Below are positions 1-7,393 of a stretch of DNA of 26,041 bases, piece by piece. Where the stretch lies: positions 1 through 26,041 of the forward strand of contig CAZQTF010000021.1 in NCBI GenBank assembly GCA_964596135.1. Direction: 5' to 3'. The stretch's first letter is position 1. Each line of letters opens with the position of its first letter. Below the pieces are notes generated by a model that was not told the origin of the DNA, searched no databases, and saw only the letters and a program-made list of their open reading frames with translations. Position numbers and translations under genes: made by a program. The stretch comes from JADJNW01 sp964596135. GTDB taxonomy: Bacteria; Bacteroidota; Bacteroidia; Chitinophagales; Saprospiraceae.

Positions 1-1835
1 AAGGTGCCACGCTTAACATCCTGACCGCTCATACGAACATCCTGACATTCCATTAAAATACTGGCGTAAGACATCAATTCGCCCAACGCCCAATCCAACT
101 GCCCTTGCTCTACTTTATCCTTTGAGGCTTTCATCAATCGGTTTACATTAGGCAAAGGAGTCATCCCCTTAGGAAGAGAAATCAGATGATCCAGAAGGCG
201 ATCAATCGTCTTGCGGTCGATGCCTGTCTTCGGCGAAGTATCAAAATCTTCCGGCTTGATTTCACTGGGACGTTTCAGTTGACGCCACGCTTGCTCCGAT
301 TCCTGGTATTCATATTTCAGAGGTTTCTGTTTCACCTCATCTAAACGCTCCTGCAAAAACTTTTTGAAAGCCTTTTCCATTTCATGCGCCAGGTCTTTGT
401 CTACGTCGCCGCGCGCTACCAGAATGTCAGAATAAACTTCCCGTGGATTTTTGTGGCTCTTGATAAATTTATACATTTCCGGTTGTGTAAACTCCGGATC
501 GTCGCCTTCGTTGTGTCCATGTTTGCGATAGCAAACCATGTCAATAAAAACATCTGAATTAAACTGCTGGCGATATTCCACCGCAAGTTCCGCTACAAAC
601 TGGACTGCTTCGGCATCATCGCCGTTCACATGGAACGCCGGTGCCTGCACGACGCTTGCTACGCCGGTGCAATAGGTCGAAGAACGAGCATCGTCAAAAT
701 CAGTGGTAAATCCAACTTGATTATTGATAACAAAGTGAATGGTTCCACCTGTATAATATCCCTTGAGCTTGCTCATTTGCACGGTTTCGTACACGATCCC
801 CTGACCGGCAACAGCTGCATCGCCGTGAATAAGAATCGGCAAAATACGATCATAGTTGCTCTCGTACAAAATATCTGCTTTGGCACGGGCAAAGCCTTCC
901 ACTACCGGATTGACTGCTTCGAGGTGCGAGGGGTTGGGCACCATTTTAAGGTGTACCGTTTTACCCTCCGGCGTTGTCACTTGCGAAGAAAAGCCAAGGT
1001 GGTACTTCACATCGCCATCGCCAAAGCTCATATTTTCAGGCATATCGCCTTCAAATTCCTTGAAGATTTGCTCGTAGGTTTTGCCCAAGGTATTCGCCAA
1101 CACATTGAGGCGCCCACGATGCGCCATACCGATCACCACTTCTTCCACTTTACCGCTTGTTGCCTTGTTGATGATGGCATCCAGCGCAACAATGGTATTT
1201 TCGCCACCTTCCAAAGAGAAACGCTTCTGCCCGATAAATTTTGTGTGCAAAAATTCTTCGAAAGCTACTGCGCCATTCAGCTTTTCCAGAATACGCCGTT
1301 TCTTCTCGATGGGAAAGCCAAAGCCATTGTCTGTAATCAACGATTCGATTCTGGTGCGCAGCCAGCGCCGTACATCACGATCCTGAATATGCTGAAACTG
1401 AAAGCCGATATTGCCACAGTACACATACTTCAGGCGATCCACAATCTGACGCAAGGTGGCATTCTCCATGCCAATTTCTTTACCGGCGATAAATTTGGTG
1501 TCCAAATCCGCTTCCGACAGGTTAAAATCCTCCAAAGCCAGCTTGGGATTACGGTCCCGCCGCGGTTTGATCGGATTGGTCGTTGATAAGAGGTGCCCCC
1601 GATTGCGATAAGCAAAAATCAACGCCAGTACACGCAATTCTTTGAGGATCAGTTCGTTTGACACCGCAGTGGCAACGCCATTGGCAGCATGCCCGTTGCC
1701 TTCCGAAGCATAATCAAACCCTTTGAAAAAGTGTCGCCAGCTTGTCTCTACCAACTCCGGATCCTGCTGATATTGCTCATACAGCGATTCGATAAAATTG
1801 GGATGTGCATTGGTTATAAATGAAAAATCACTCAT
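1..1835 (-). CDS. sucA: 2-oxoglutarate dehydrogenase E1 component, 5' part (runs off the left edge)
   Basis: This is the thiamine-diphosphate-dependent E1 subunit of the 2-oxoglutarate dehydrogenase complex, which decarboxylates 2-oxoglutarate to succinyl groups in the TCA cycle in the cytoplasm. The reading frame is open from the ATG at 1835-1833 to the left edge, giving 611 codons against a usual family length of about 900-950, so the C-terminal third is missing. It opens with MSDFSFITNAHPNFIESLYE, matching the short E1 N-terminal motif that binds the E2 subunit. Family signatures include GMAHRGRLNVLANTLGK near residue 235, HGDAAVAGQGIVYE near 340, INNQVGFTT near 370 and YRKHGHNEGDDPEFTQP near 440; these form the substrate and ThDP-Mg binding region. 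The start is supported by the N-terminal motif and by a promoter-like pair about 45-75 nt upstream. The E2 gene (sucB) would be expected beyond the left edge but cannot be seen. Confidence 0.96.
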   Translation of the reverse strand, partial: MSDFSFITNAHPNFIESLYEQYQQDPELVETSWRHFFKGFDYASEGNGHAANGVATAVSNELILKELRVLALIFAYRNRGHLLSTTNPIKPRRDRNPKLALEDFNLSEADLDTKFIAGKEIGMENATLRQIVDRLKYVYCGNIGFQFQHIQDRDVRRWLRTRIESLITDNGFGFPIEKKRRILEKLNGAVAFEEFLHTKFIGQKRFSLEGGENTIVALDAIINKATSGKVEEVVIGMAHRGRLNVLANTLGKTYEQIFKEFEGDMPENMSFGDGDVKYHLGFSSQVTTPEGKTVHLKMVPNPSHLEAVNPVVEGFARAKADILYESNYDRILPILIHGDAAVAGQGIVYETVQMSKLKGYYTGGTIHFVINNQVGFTTDFDDARSSTYCTGVASVVQAPAFHVNGDDAEAVQFVAELAVEYRQQFNSDVFIDMVCYRKHGHNEGDDPEFTQPEMYKFIKSHKNPREVYSDILVARGDVDKDLAHEMEKAFKKFLQERLDEVKQKPLKYEYQESEQAWRQLKRPSEIKPEDFDTSPKTGIDRKTIDRLLDHLISLPKGMTPLPNVNRLMKASKDKVEQGQLDWALGELMSYASILMECQDVRMSGQDVKRGT

Positions 1836-1881
1836 CTTAATTTATTTATCCTTTGACGGATTTAAAATATCTTATATTAAA

Positions 1882-1911
1882 CAAAATTATTGCAAAAAGT
1901 ATCAACTCAAC
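1882..1911 (-). promoter_or_regulatory. Predicted Bacteroidota-type promoter of sucA
   Basis: Read on the minus strand, GTTG (1911-1908) and TAATTTTG (1889-1882) are 18 nt apart. This fits the Bacteroidota primary sigma factor pattern of a TTTG-like -33 box and a TAnnTTTG -7 box; the -7 box is a full match and the -33 box matches three of four bases. Transcription would begin around 1875, leaving a leader of about 40 nt before the sucA ATG at 1835. It is a motif match only. Confidence 0.4.
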
Positions 1912-2021
1912 GCGCTGAAAAATCAGGGCAAACAAATGGGGGGTCGCTACTCGAGATCACGTAGCTGCCCGAAATAATCTGGCAAAAGCCCTTACCGGTC
2001 AACCGTATTTGTAAAGATGGG

Positions 2022-2459
2022 CTAATTACTTTCCCCCAGCAATTTTTTGCCTTTTTCGATACTCGCGAGGATAGCCTGTTGCAGTTGGTCCACCTTTTGT
2101 TTTTCCACTTGCAGATAGCCCATGATCTCTTCGTGCTTTTTTGTTTCGCGCAGTTGCTCAAGCTGCTGAACATTTGCCATCCATTCCATCATGCCACCAT
2201 CTGCGTACTCCAGGCTTTCAATTGCTTTCGCAATTGTCTCTCTTTCCGCAACATTGGTCGAATCAATGGTAGCGAGCTTCTCTTGTAACTGGCGATGAAC
2301 TCTACTGAGCTCACCCATTTTTGCCATTGCTTCATCATGCACCGCCATTACCTCATAGAAAAGCTGGTGCTGCTCTTGCTCTTGTTTTTTCTGGGTATTA
2401 TCACAACTTATGGCAAATGCTGCGAACACCAATAAAGCGATAACCGGTAGTGTTTTCAT
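2022..2459 (-). CDS. Small coiled-coil lipoprotein of unknown function
   Basis: The 145-residue product has a lysine, a hydrophobic stretch and the lipobox-like AISC with Cys19, so it is probably a lipoprotein processed by signal peptidase II and anchored in the envelope. The mature part is rich in Glu, Gln, Lys and Met and looks almost entirely helical, with heptad-like patterns around residues 75-140, so a coiled coil is likely. The central EVMAVHDEAMAKMGELSR stretch resembles small Bacteroidota proteins often labelled, without functional meaning, 'viral A-type inclusion protein'. That link is from memory and not tested. It lies 186 bp upstream of sucA on the same strand, but sucA appears to have its own promoter, so the two need not be co-transcribed. 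It diverges from the thiolase gene. I cannot assign a function. Confidence 0.75.
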   Translation of the reverse strand: MKTLPVIALLVFAAFAISCDNTQKKQEQEQHQLFYEVMAVHDEAMAKMGELSRVHRQLQEKLATIDSTNVAERETIAKAIESLEYADGGMMEWMANVQQLEQLRETKKHEEIMGYLQVEKQKVDQLQQAILASIEKGKKLLGESN

Positions 2460-2521
2460 ATGTCTTACGATTTTTTAATTGCGAAAGTTATGGCAATAGA
2501 ACTATATTTTGGTAATAAAAT

Positions 2522-2556
2522 TTTGTTGTTGCGCTAACAAATTTATTGTACACTTG
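2522..2556 (+). promoter_or_regulatory. Possible promoter of the thiolase gene
   Basis: In the 217-bp divergent spacer between the lipoprotein and the thiolase, TTTG (2522-2525) or the overlapping GTTG (2525-2528) is followed after 20-23 nt by TACACTTG (2549-2556). That is one mismatch from the TAnnTTTG -7 box. Transcription would start near 2563, about 115 nt before the ATG at 2677. The rest of the spacer is AT-rich, and I saw no convincing box for the divergent lipoprotein gene. Confidence 0.25.
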
Positions 2557-2676
2557 TAACGATAAAAATGTTGAATTACCTATTGTCAAAAGCTAATAAC
2601 AAAACATGTAAATAATTCAAAATCAGTTTTTTGAATACCAAAGTTCCTTTTTCTCCTAACCAATAACACCCAATTC

Positions 2677-3891
2677 ATGAAAGAAACATTTATCATTGAT
2701 GCTATCCGCACACCAATCGGCAAATTCGGCAGCTCGCTGGCGCCCGTTCGCACCGACGATCTGGCGGCACTGGTCATCCAAAAATTAATCGAACGGCATT
2801 CCGGCTTCCCAACTGATGCAATTGATGACGTGGTTCTGGGCTGCGCCAATCAGGCAGGCGAAGACAATCGCAACGTGGCGCGCATGGCGCTCCTGTTGGC
2901 AGGTTTACCCTATACGGTTCCCGGCGAAACTGTGAATCGGCTATGTGCTTCGGGTATGTCGGCGGTCATTCATGCACATCGGGCAATCCAAACGGGCGAT
3001 GGAGATTTGCTTGTAGCGGGCGGCGTGGAGCACATGACGCGCGGTCCCTGGGTCATTTCCAAAACGACGCAGCCTTTCGGTAATGATGCCCAAATGTACG
3101 ATTCCAGCTTCGGCTGGCGCTTTGTAAACCCCAAAATGCATCAGCTTTACGGTACCGACGCGATGGGCGAGACCGCCGAAAATCTCGTCTCGTTGTACAA
3201 AATCAGCAGGGAAGATCAGGATCAATTCGCCTACTGGTCGCAAATGAAAGCCGCCAATGCCCAGCGCAGTGGCAGGTTATCCGAGGAAATCACACCAGTA
3301 GCCATTCCCCAGCGAAAAGGCGAGCCGATTTTCTTTACACAAGATGAGTTTGTAAAACCGGATACGACCATTGAGGTTCTGAAAACCTTAAAAACGGTAT
3401 TTAAAAAGGAGTCTGATGGTGGCACGGTCACAGCCGGCAATGCATCCGGAATCAATGACGGCGCAGCAGCGATGCTGCTTGCATCTGGCGATGCCGTGAA
3501 AAAATACGGACTGAAACCCCTGGCACGCATTGTCGTCTCCGCAGTAGCCGGGGTGGAGCCTCGTATTATGGGCATTGGTCCAGTGCCCGCCACTGAAAAA
3601 GCCTTGAAAAAAGCGGGCTTAACGCTGGCGGATATGAATATCATCGAAATCAACGAAGCCTTCGCAGCGCAAGTGCTTGCCTGCACGCGCAGGTGGGGCA
3701 TCGCCGACGATGATCCACGCATCAATCCCAATGGCGGCGCTATCGCGCTGGGGCATCCGCTGGGTATGACTGGCGCGCGCATTTTACAAACAGCAGCCCT
3801 TGAATTGCACAAACAACAGCAACGCTATGCCTTAGTGACGATGTGTATTGGGGTGGGACAAGGCTACGCAACGATCATCGAACGTGTGTAG
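2677..3891 (+). CDS. pcaF: Thiolase, 3-oxoadipyl-CoA thiolase type (acetyl-CoA acyltransferase)
   Basis: This 404-residue cytoplasmic thiolase has the usual length for the degradative family. The acyl-accepting cysteine is Cys90 in NRLCASGM, and the other catalytic residues are His360 in GGAIALGHPLG and Cys390 in MCIGVGQG. GCANQAGEDNRNVARMALLL near residue 55 and the GWRFVNPKM motif near residue 147 are typical of PcaF/PaaJ, which cleaves 3-oxoadipyl-CoA to succinyl-CoA and acetyl-CoA at the end of the beta-ketoadipate and phenylacetate pathways. No other genes of those pathways are visible, so its use in general acyl-CoA metabolism is possible. The first ATG follows an in-frame untranslatable AT-rich leader and begins at MKETFIIDAIRTPIGKFG, the normal thiolase N-terminus. 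It is monocistronic, ending at a strong hairpin terminator. The family is certain; the substrate class is likely but not proven. Confidence 0.93.
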   Translation: MKETFIIDAIRTPIGKFGSSLAPVRTDDLAALVIQKLIERHSGFPTDAIDDVVLGCANQAGEDNRNVARMALLLAGLPYTVPGETVNRLCASGMSAVIHAHRAIQTGDGDLLVAGGVEHMTRGPWVISKTTQPFGNDAQMYDSSFGWRFVNPKMHQLYGTDAMGETAENLVSLYKISREDQDQFAYWSQMKAANAQRSGRLSEEITPVAIPQRKGEPIFFTQDEFVKPDTTIEVLKTLKTVFKKESDGGTVTAGNASGINDGAAAMLLASGDAVKKYGLKPLARIVVSAVAGVEPRIMGIGPVPATEKALKKAGLTLADMNIIEINEAFAAQVLACTRRWGIADDDPRINPNGGAIALGHPLGMTGARILQTAALELHKQQQRYALVTMCIGVGQGYATIIERV

Positions 3892-3910
3892 AGAAAATTT
3901 ATTCTATCAA

Positions 3911-3960
3911 AAAAGAAAAGCCTCCGGGAAGAAATTCCCAGAGGCTTAAATCGTATTTTT
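3911..3960. terminator. Bidirectional intrinsic terminator between convergent genes
   Basis: A 13-nt arm at 3918-3930 pairs with 3935-3947 around a GAAA loop, with one mismatch. A T-rich run follows on the plus strand (3952-3961), and the A-rich run at 3909-3919 gives a U-tract on the minus strand. It sits 20-70 bp after the thiolase stop and just beyond the stop of the convergent gene ending at 3975, so it can serve both. Confidence 0.85.
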
Positions 3961-3974
3961 TACTCATTTTCCGG

Positions 3975-4346
3975 TTATCTGGAAATGTCGGACAACAACA
4001 TGCCATTTTCTTCATCCAGAACGATGACTTGCTGCAAGCGCTGCCCCCCCTTTTCCACAACAAGGAGGTACCGCCCAAAGCTGAGGTCTTTGAGGTTTAG
4101 TCTTTTGCGATATCCATTATGATTTTTTACAGTACTCTGGAAATAAGTCGTTTTGCCGTCTAGCGATTGAATGGCAATACTCGTACTTTCCTGCTGCAGG
4201 TTGACCAGTGCAACTTCAACGGTTCTTTCTTTCACAGCCTTTACATAAAGAGTAACTTCCGGATTACCAGCGATGTAGCTTGCCAATGCAGGTACGGCAG
4301 CTACTACCGACAGACATGCTGCCAGTACAAAGCTTACATATTTCAT
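3975..4346 (-). CDS. Small secreted protein resembling a free-standing T9SS-like C-terminal beta domain
   Basis: I chose the ATG at 4346, giving 123 residues, because it starts exactly at a classical signal peptide (MKYVSFVLAACLSVVAAVPA, cleavage after ALA near residue 22). The frame extends upstream without a better start. The mature part is about 100 residues with a beta-strand pattern. It has VEVALVNLQ (44-50), IAIQSLDGKT (58-65), KRLNLKDLSFGRYLLVVEKG (81-100) and a final LQQVIVLDEE. This order of 'D-x-x-G-K ... L-x-L-x-x-L-x-x-G-x-Y-L-L-x-V' follows the plan of type IX secretion sorting domains and of DUF3244-like Bacteroidota proteins, but there is no cargo domain in front of it. A run of seven G on the coding strand (4044-4050) lies inside the gene. 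Function is unknown; it is probably periplasmic or surface exposed. Confidence 0.65.
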   Translation of the reverse strand: MKYVSFVLAACLSVVAAVPALASYIAGNPEVTLYVKAVKERTVEVALVNLQQESTSIAIQSLDGKTTYFQSTVKNHNGYRKRLNLKDLSFGRYLLVVEKGGQRLQQVIVLDEENGMLLSDISR

Positions 4347-4394
4347 AATTGAGTCGGGTTTGATGAAAAAATTGTGAATTCTTGCGATAAAGAT

Positions 4395-4418
4395 GCAATC
4401 GTTGCAAAAAGGTTGCAA
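4395..4418. repeat. Three phased GCAA direct repeats upstream of the small secreted gene
   Basis: GCAA begins at 4395, 4404 and 4415, a spacing of 9 and 11 bp, with TTGCAAAAA at 4402-4410 and 4413-4421. The array lies about 50-75 nt before the ATG at 4346. It could be a regulator site, but the motif is short and AT-rich, and chance is possible. Confidence 0.25.
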
Positions 4419-4515
4419 AAAACAATGATAAAAGAGTATTTTTTTCCGACTAATATTGCCAATCGAAAGAAAAAAGTATTTATCGAAGGTTTGATTATCA
4501 GATTGTTAAAAAAAG

Positions 4516-6789
4516 TTAAAACCGATGCCCTAAAATGATATACGTGCGTAGTTTATCGCGTACATCACCTTCGGCATAAAACGGAAGCGAAAAAGCGAGC
4601 CGAACAGGACCAATAAAAGAATTGAAACCCACCGAAACACTTCCTCCCACGATAGATAGAAACTCGGCATTGGAAAAATCGTTCCTAAGTACATTGGGCT
4701 GGGTATAAAAACCCGCGTTGACATCGAAAGCCAGCATCAGGTTGTCTCTCAGAAAATGCTGATAACCAACGTTGGCGCCTAGAATGCTTTGCGCCACTAT
4801 TTCATTGGGATTTAGCCCGTGAAACGGCATTGCCCGACGGTTGAGCGCATCGGGTGCCCCCAGCAAAAAAAAGTCGCCAAAAGTATTATTCGGATTAAAG
4901 ATAATGCCCAGAAATGGATTCAAAATAAGCGAAGCCCGTGAATGCAGTTTGATAAAGCTTTTTGACGAAAACATAAACTTAGTGTACGGATCGAAGGCAA
5001 AGACTGAGTCGGCGGAGATAGGAACTGGCGGGTTGTAATTTTCCACATCAAAACGGTTGTTGCGCAGATACTTTAACTCAAGAGACAGAATAGTGCCTTT
5101 CGTCGGAAAGATATTCCGGTCTAGAGTGTTGAGTTGATAAAAGCCAAATACATTGTAATTGCGGTAGGAAAGGCGCTCGAACGCGAGTTCTGTGCCCGCC
5201 ACTGGTCGAAAGCGTACCTGCTCGCGCTGAAAACCGCCGCCAAACATGGCATTTTTACCCAGGCGCCTTTGAATGCCAACATCTAAAGGCATATCAAACA
5301 GGTTGAATTCCTCGTTGCGCAGTCCATTGCGAAAGATCGGAATATTATCGCGGTTGAATTGAAGATTGGCAAACAGAGCAGTCCTCTTGGTTTTTCCAAT
5401 GTATTTGAGGAATGAGAAATTGAGACGGTAATTCCCAGCAATTTTTCCGGTTACCATCAGCCGCGACGCTGGTGCTATCCAATTTCGAAAAGTCATGTTC
5501 AGCAAAAAGCCCGCTTCCGAATAACTATCGTAATTAATGGCTGCTTTGAGCGATATCGGCGCCTGTTCTTGCACCTTGATAACCAATGAGTTGATATCAC
5601 CCATCTGTTTGATCCGGTAATCCACCGTTTCGTAATAATTGGTGCCATAAAGATTATTAACGCACTGCCCCAGAAATTCGGGCGTCACATAATGCCCGGG
5701 ATAGAGCCCAAATTCTCCTGAAATCTCTACTCCCGAAAACTCTTTATTGCCTTCCACCTCGATTCGGTCAATGCAGATGCTATCCAGCCGAACGACACGT
5801 GGAATTGCTGACGCAGGGCCGAGTGCGTTGAGCGAATCAGCTAACGCTTTGAGTTGGTCAAACTGCGCTCTTGCCGCGCGTTCGCCCTGTACAATGATCG
5901 AATCGGCTTTTTTAAAATCCTGTGCTGCGTAGCCGTCCAGGTCGGGTTCGATAAAAATATCGCACAAATGCACCTCCCGCTCGGCATCCTGAATTCCCAA
6001 AAGGAATACAGATTGAGTAACAATGCCAGTTAGGGTATTCAGTTTTTCTATATCTGCCCGCCGAGCACCCGTATAAACGCCAATGATAATATCGGCGCCC
6101 ATGTTTTTGGCTTCTGTGACTGGAAAATTGTGCACCAGCCCACCATCTACCAGCAGCAAAGAGTCCCGAATGATGGGCGTAAAAATAGTCGGAATTGCCA
6201 TGCTGGCGCGCATCGCATCGGGGAGAAAGCCTTCGCGAAGCGGAACGGAGAGCCCCTGGATAATGTCGGCACCTACACATTCGAAGGGCACCGGCAGTTG
6301 ATGAAAATGATTGATGGCATGCGCCGGAAGCGTAAGCTCTGTCAGCAAATTATTGATTTGTTGCCCATAAATCAAGCCACTTGGCACTTTGATCTTCCAG
6401 CCGTTGAAAGGCAATTCTAATAATGCATTTTCAAAAAAGGGTTTTTCTTCAAAAACCACTTCATCAAGCGGAATGCGGTCGCTGAGTACTTTGTCCCAAT
6501 CCTGCTGCAATATAATTTGCTGAAGGGTATCTGCCGAGTACCCCATCGCATACAAACCACCAATGATGCTCCCCATACTGGTGCCGGTGATATAGTCGGG
6601 CACAATGCCGGCTTCTTCGAGTACTTTCAGCACACCGATATGGGCAATGCCTTTAGCGGCGCCACCACTGAGCACCAACCCTACTTTCGGGCGGCGGTGC
6701 GCAGCCATGTCATTGCTTTGACTGTAATGCAGCTGAGGAAATAATAATAATAATAATAAAACAATCAGGGTAATAACACTGGTCTTCAT
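4516..6789 (-). CDS. Patatin-like phospholipase fused to POTRA and outer-membrane beta barrel
   Basis: The 757-residue product begins at the ATG at 6789, with a signal peptide of a lysine followed by a long leucine run ending near LHYSQ (residue 24). The patatin domain spans about 35-245. It has the oxyanion motif GGAAKG (42-47), the nucleophile elbow GTSMG with Ser71, and the DGG motif with Asp215, so the Ser-Asp dyad is intact and lipid acyl hydrolase activity is expected. A POTRA-like segment covers about 338-410 (IDRIEVEGNKEF onward). From about 412 there is a 16-strand-type surface antigen (BamA/Omp85) barrel, ending in the terminal aromatic HRF. This is the layout of FplA/PlpD-like type Vd proteins, where the barrel anchors or exports the patatin domain. 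It follows the ParA/RHH pair by 66 bp on the same strand and may be read through from it. A longer frame to a GTG at 6807 exists but adds nothing convincing. Confidence 0.92.
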   Translation of the reverse strand: MKTSVITLIVLLLLLLFPQLHYSQSNDMAAHRRPKVGLVLSGGAAKGIAHIGVLKVLEEAGIVPDYITGTSMGSIIGGLYAMGYSADTLQQIILQQDWDKVLSDRIPLDEVVFEEKPFFENALLELPFNGWKIKVPSGLIYGQQINNLLTELTLPAHAINHFHQLPVPFECVGADIIQGLSVPLREGFLPDAMRASMAIPTIFTPIIRDSLLLVDGGLVHNFPVTEAKNMGADIIIGVYTGARRADIEKLNTLTGIVTQSVFLLGIQDAEREVHLCDIFIEPDLDGYAAQDFKKADSIIVQGERAARAQFDQLKALADSLNALGPASAIPRVVRLDSICIDRIEVEGNKEFSGVEISGEFGLYPGHYVTPEFLGQCVNNLYGTNYYETVDYRIKQMGDINSLVIKVQEQAPISLKAAINYDSYSEAGFLLNMTFRNWIAPASRLMVTGKIAGNYRLNFSFLKYIGKTKRTALFANLQFNRDNIPIFRNGLRNEEFNLFDMPLDVGIQRRLGKNAMFGGGFQREQVRFRPVAGTELAFERLSYRNYNVFGFYQLNTLDRNIFPTKGTILSLELKYLRNNRFDVENYNPPVPISADSVFAFDPYTKFMFSSKSFIKLHSRASLILNPFLGIIFNPNNTFGDFFLLGAPDALNRRAMPFHGLNPNEIVAQSILGANVGYQHFLRDNLMLAFDVNAGFYTQPNVLRNDFSNAEFLSIVGGSVSVGFNSFIGPVRLAFSLPFYAEGDVRDKLRTYIILGHRF
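6742..6759 (-). repeat. In-frame (TTA)6 microsatellite in the patatin signal peptide
   Basis: Six consecutive TTA codons encode Leu11-Leu16 in the hydrophobic core of the signal peptide. Loss or gain of one unit by slippage keeps the frame and only alters the length of the hydrophobic core. Confidence 0.9.
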
Positions 6790-6855
6790 AATGGCGCGGG
6801 GTTTCACACAATTTGCTAATATTGTTGCCTATGTTAACTATCGGCTCAGAAATGA

Positions 6856-7350
6856 TCAAAGTTCTCCTTTTTGGGTTTCATACGCATCGAGAAAGTCCTC
6901 TACGATATCGTCAATAATATCTTTTAGATAAGTACGCTCCAATCGAGCGATTGTTTTAAGCTTATCGAGTTTTCTTTGATCAAAAACCAGTGTGATGCGC
7001 CGAGTAGGCAATTCCTGAATTTCGATGCTGCTGGGTTCAACGGTGCTGCGAATGAGGCTGTCCAATCCGCCAAGTGGGCGGCGACTGCGCTTTTTGATCT
7101 GCGTATCTATCTGCGGAGGTTTGCTCTCGTTCTGAAAATGTTCTTCAAATGATTCTTCAAACGCTTCTTCCAAAAAACTTTCCAAATCAGAAGCAAAATT
7201 CTTCCCGTGCGAAGTCCGACTTTTCAGTTGAACACGCTTCTTGTCTTCCGCACTTTTACCCGACAGCAAGACGGAGTCATCCGACAGAATTTCTGCATCC
7301 TCCTCGCCGAAAAGCTTTCCGAAATCTTCTACAAATTTTTTCCTGCTCAC
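6856..7350 (-). CDS. ParA-associated protein with a C-terminal ribbon-helix-helix-like domain
   Basis: This 164-residue protein is encoded 43 bp downstream of the ParA gene on the same strand, so the two almost certainly form one operon. The first 75 residues are very acidic (DLESFLEEAFEESFEEHF around 55-72) and probably flexible. A short conserved-looking RRPLGGLDSLIRST (90-103) follows. The C-terminus then reads RRITLVFDQ (117-125), a helix QRKLDKLKTIAR, a turn LERT, and a second helix YLKDIIDDIVEDFLDAYE. The strand-helix-helix order is that of ribbon-helix-helix DNA-binding dimers such as ParG, and also recalls the DUF3408 proteins beside ParA-like TraA in Bacteroides conjugative elements. 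Known ParG-type partners bind operator/centromere repeats through this fold and stimulate ParA with a flexible N-terminus. The same role here is an inference; no ParB-like domain is visible. A non-DNA cargo adaptor is the main alternative. Confidence 0.7.
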   Translation of the reverse strand: MSRKKFVEDFGKLFGEEDAEILSDDSVLLSGKSAEDKKRVQLKSRTSHGKNFASDLESFLEEAFEESFEEHFQNESKPPQIDTQIKKRSRRPLGGLDSLIRSTVEPSSIEIQELPTRRITLVFDQRKLDKLKTIARLERTYLKDIIDDIVEDFLDAYETQKGEL

Positions 7351-7393
7351 AATTTGGAATTCAATAATTCAAAACAAAAATCCAATATCCAGT

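Noticed and set aside
630..1586. 318-residue plus-strand open frame
   Set aside because: It is antisense to sucA, whose E1 signatures are unambiguous on the minus strand.
1907..2173. 88-residue minus-strand frame
   Set aside because: It overlaps the end of the lipoprotein gene in another frame and shows no signal or family pattern.
4347..4418. Longer start for the small secreted protein at 4418
   Set aside because: The extra 24 residues would bury the signal peptide, and the extension overlaps the phased GCAA repeats.
6790..6807. Longer patatin start at a GTG (6807)
   Set aside because: The ATG at 6789 begins directly at a good signal peptide; the six extra residues add no feature.
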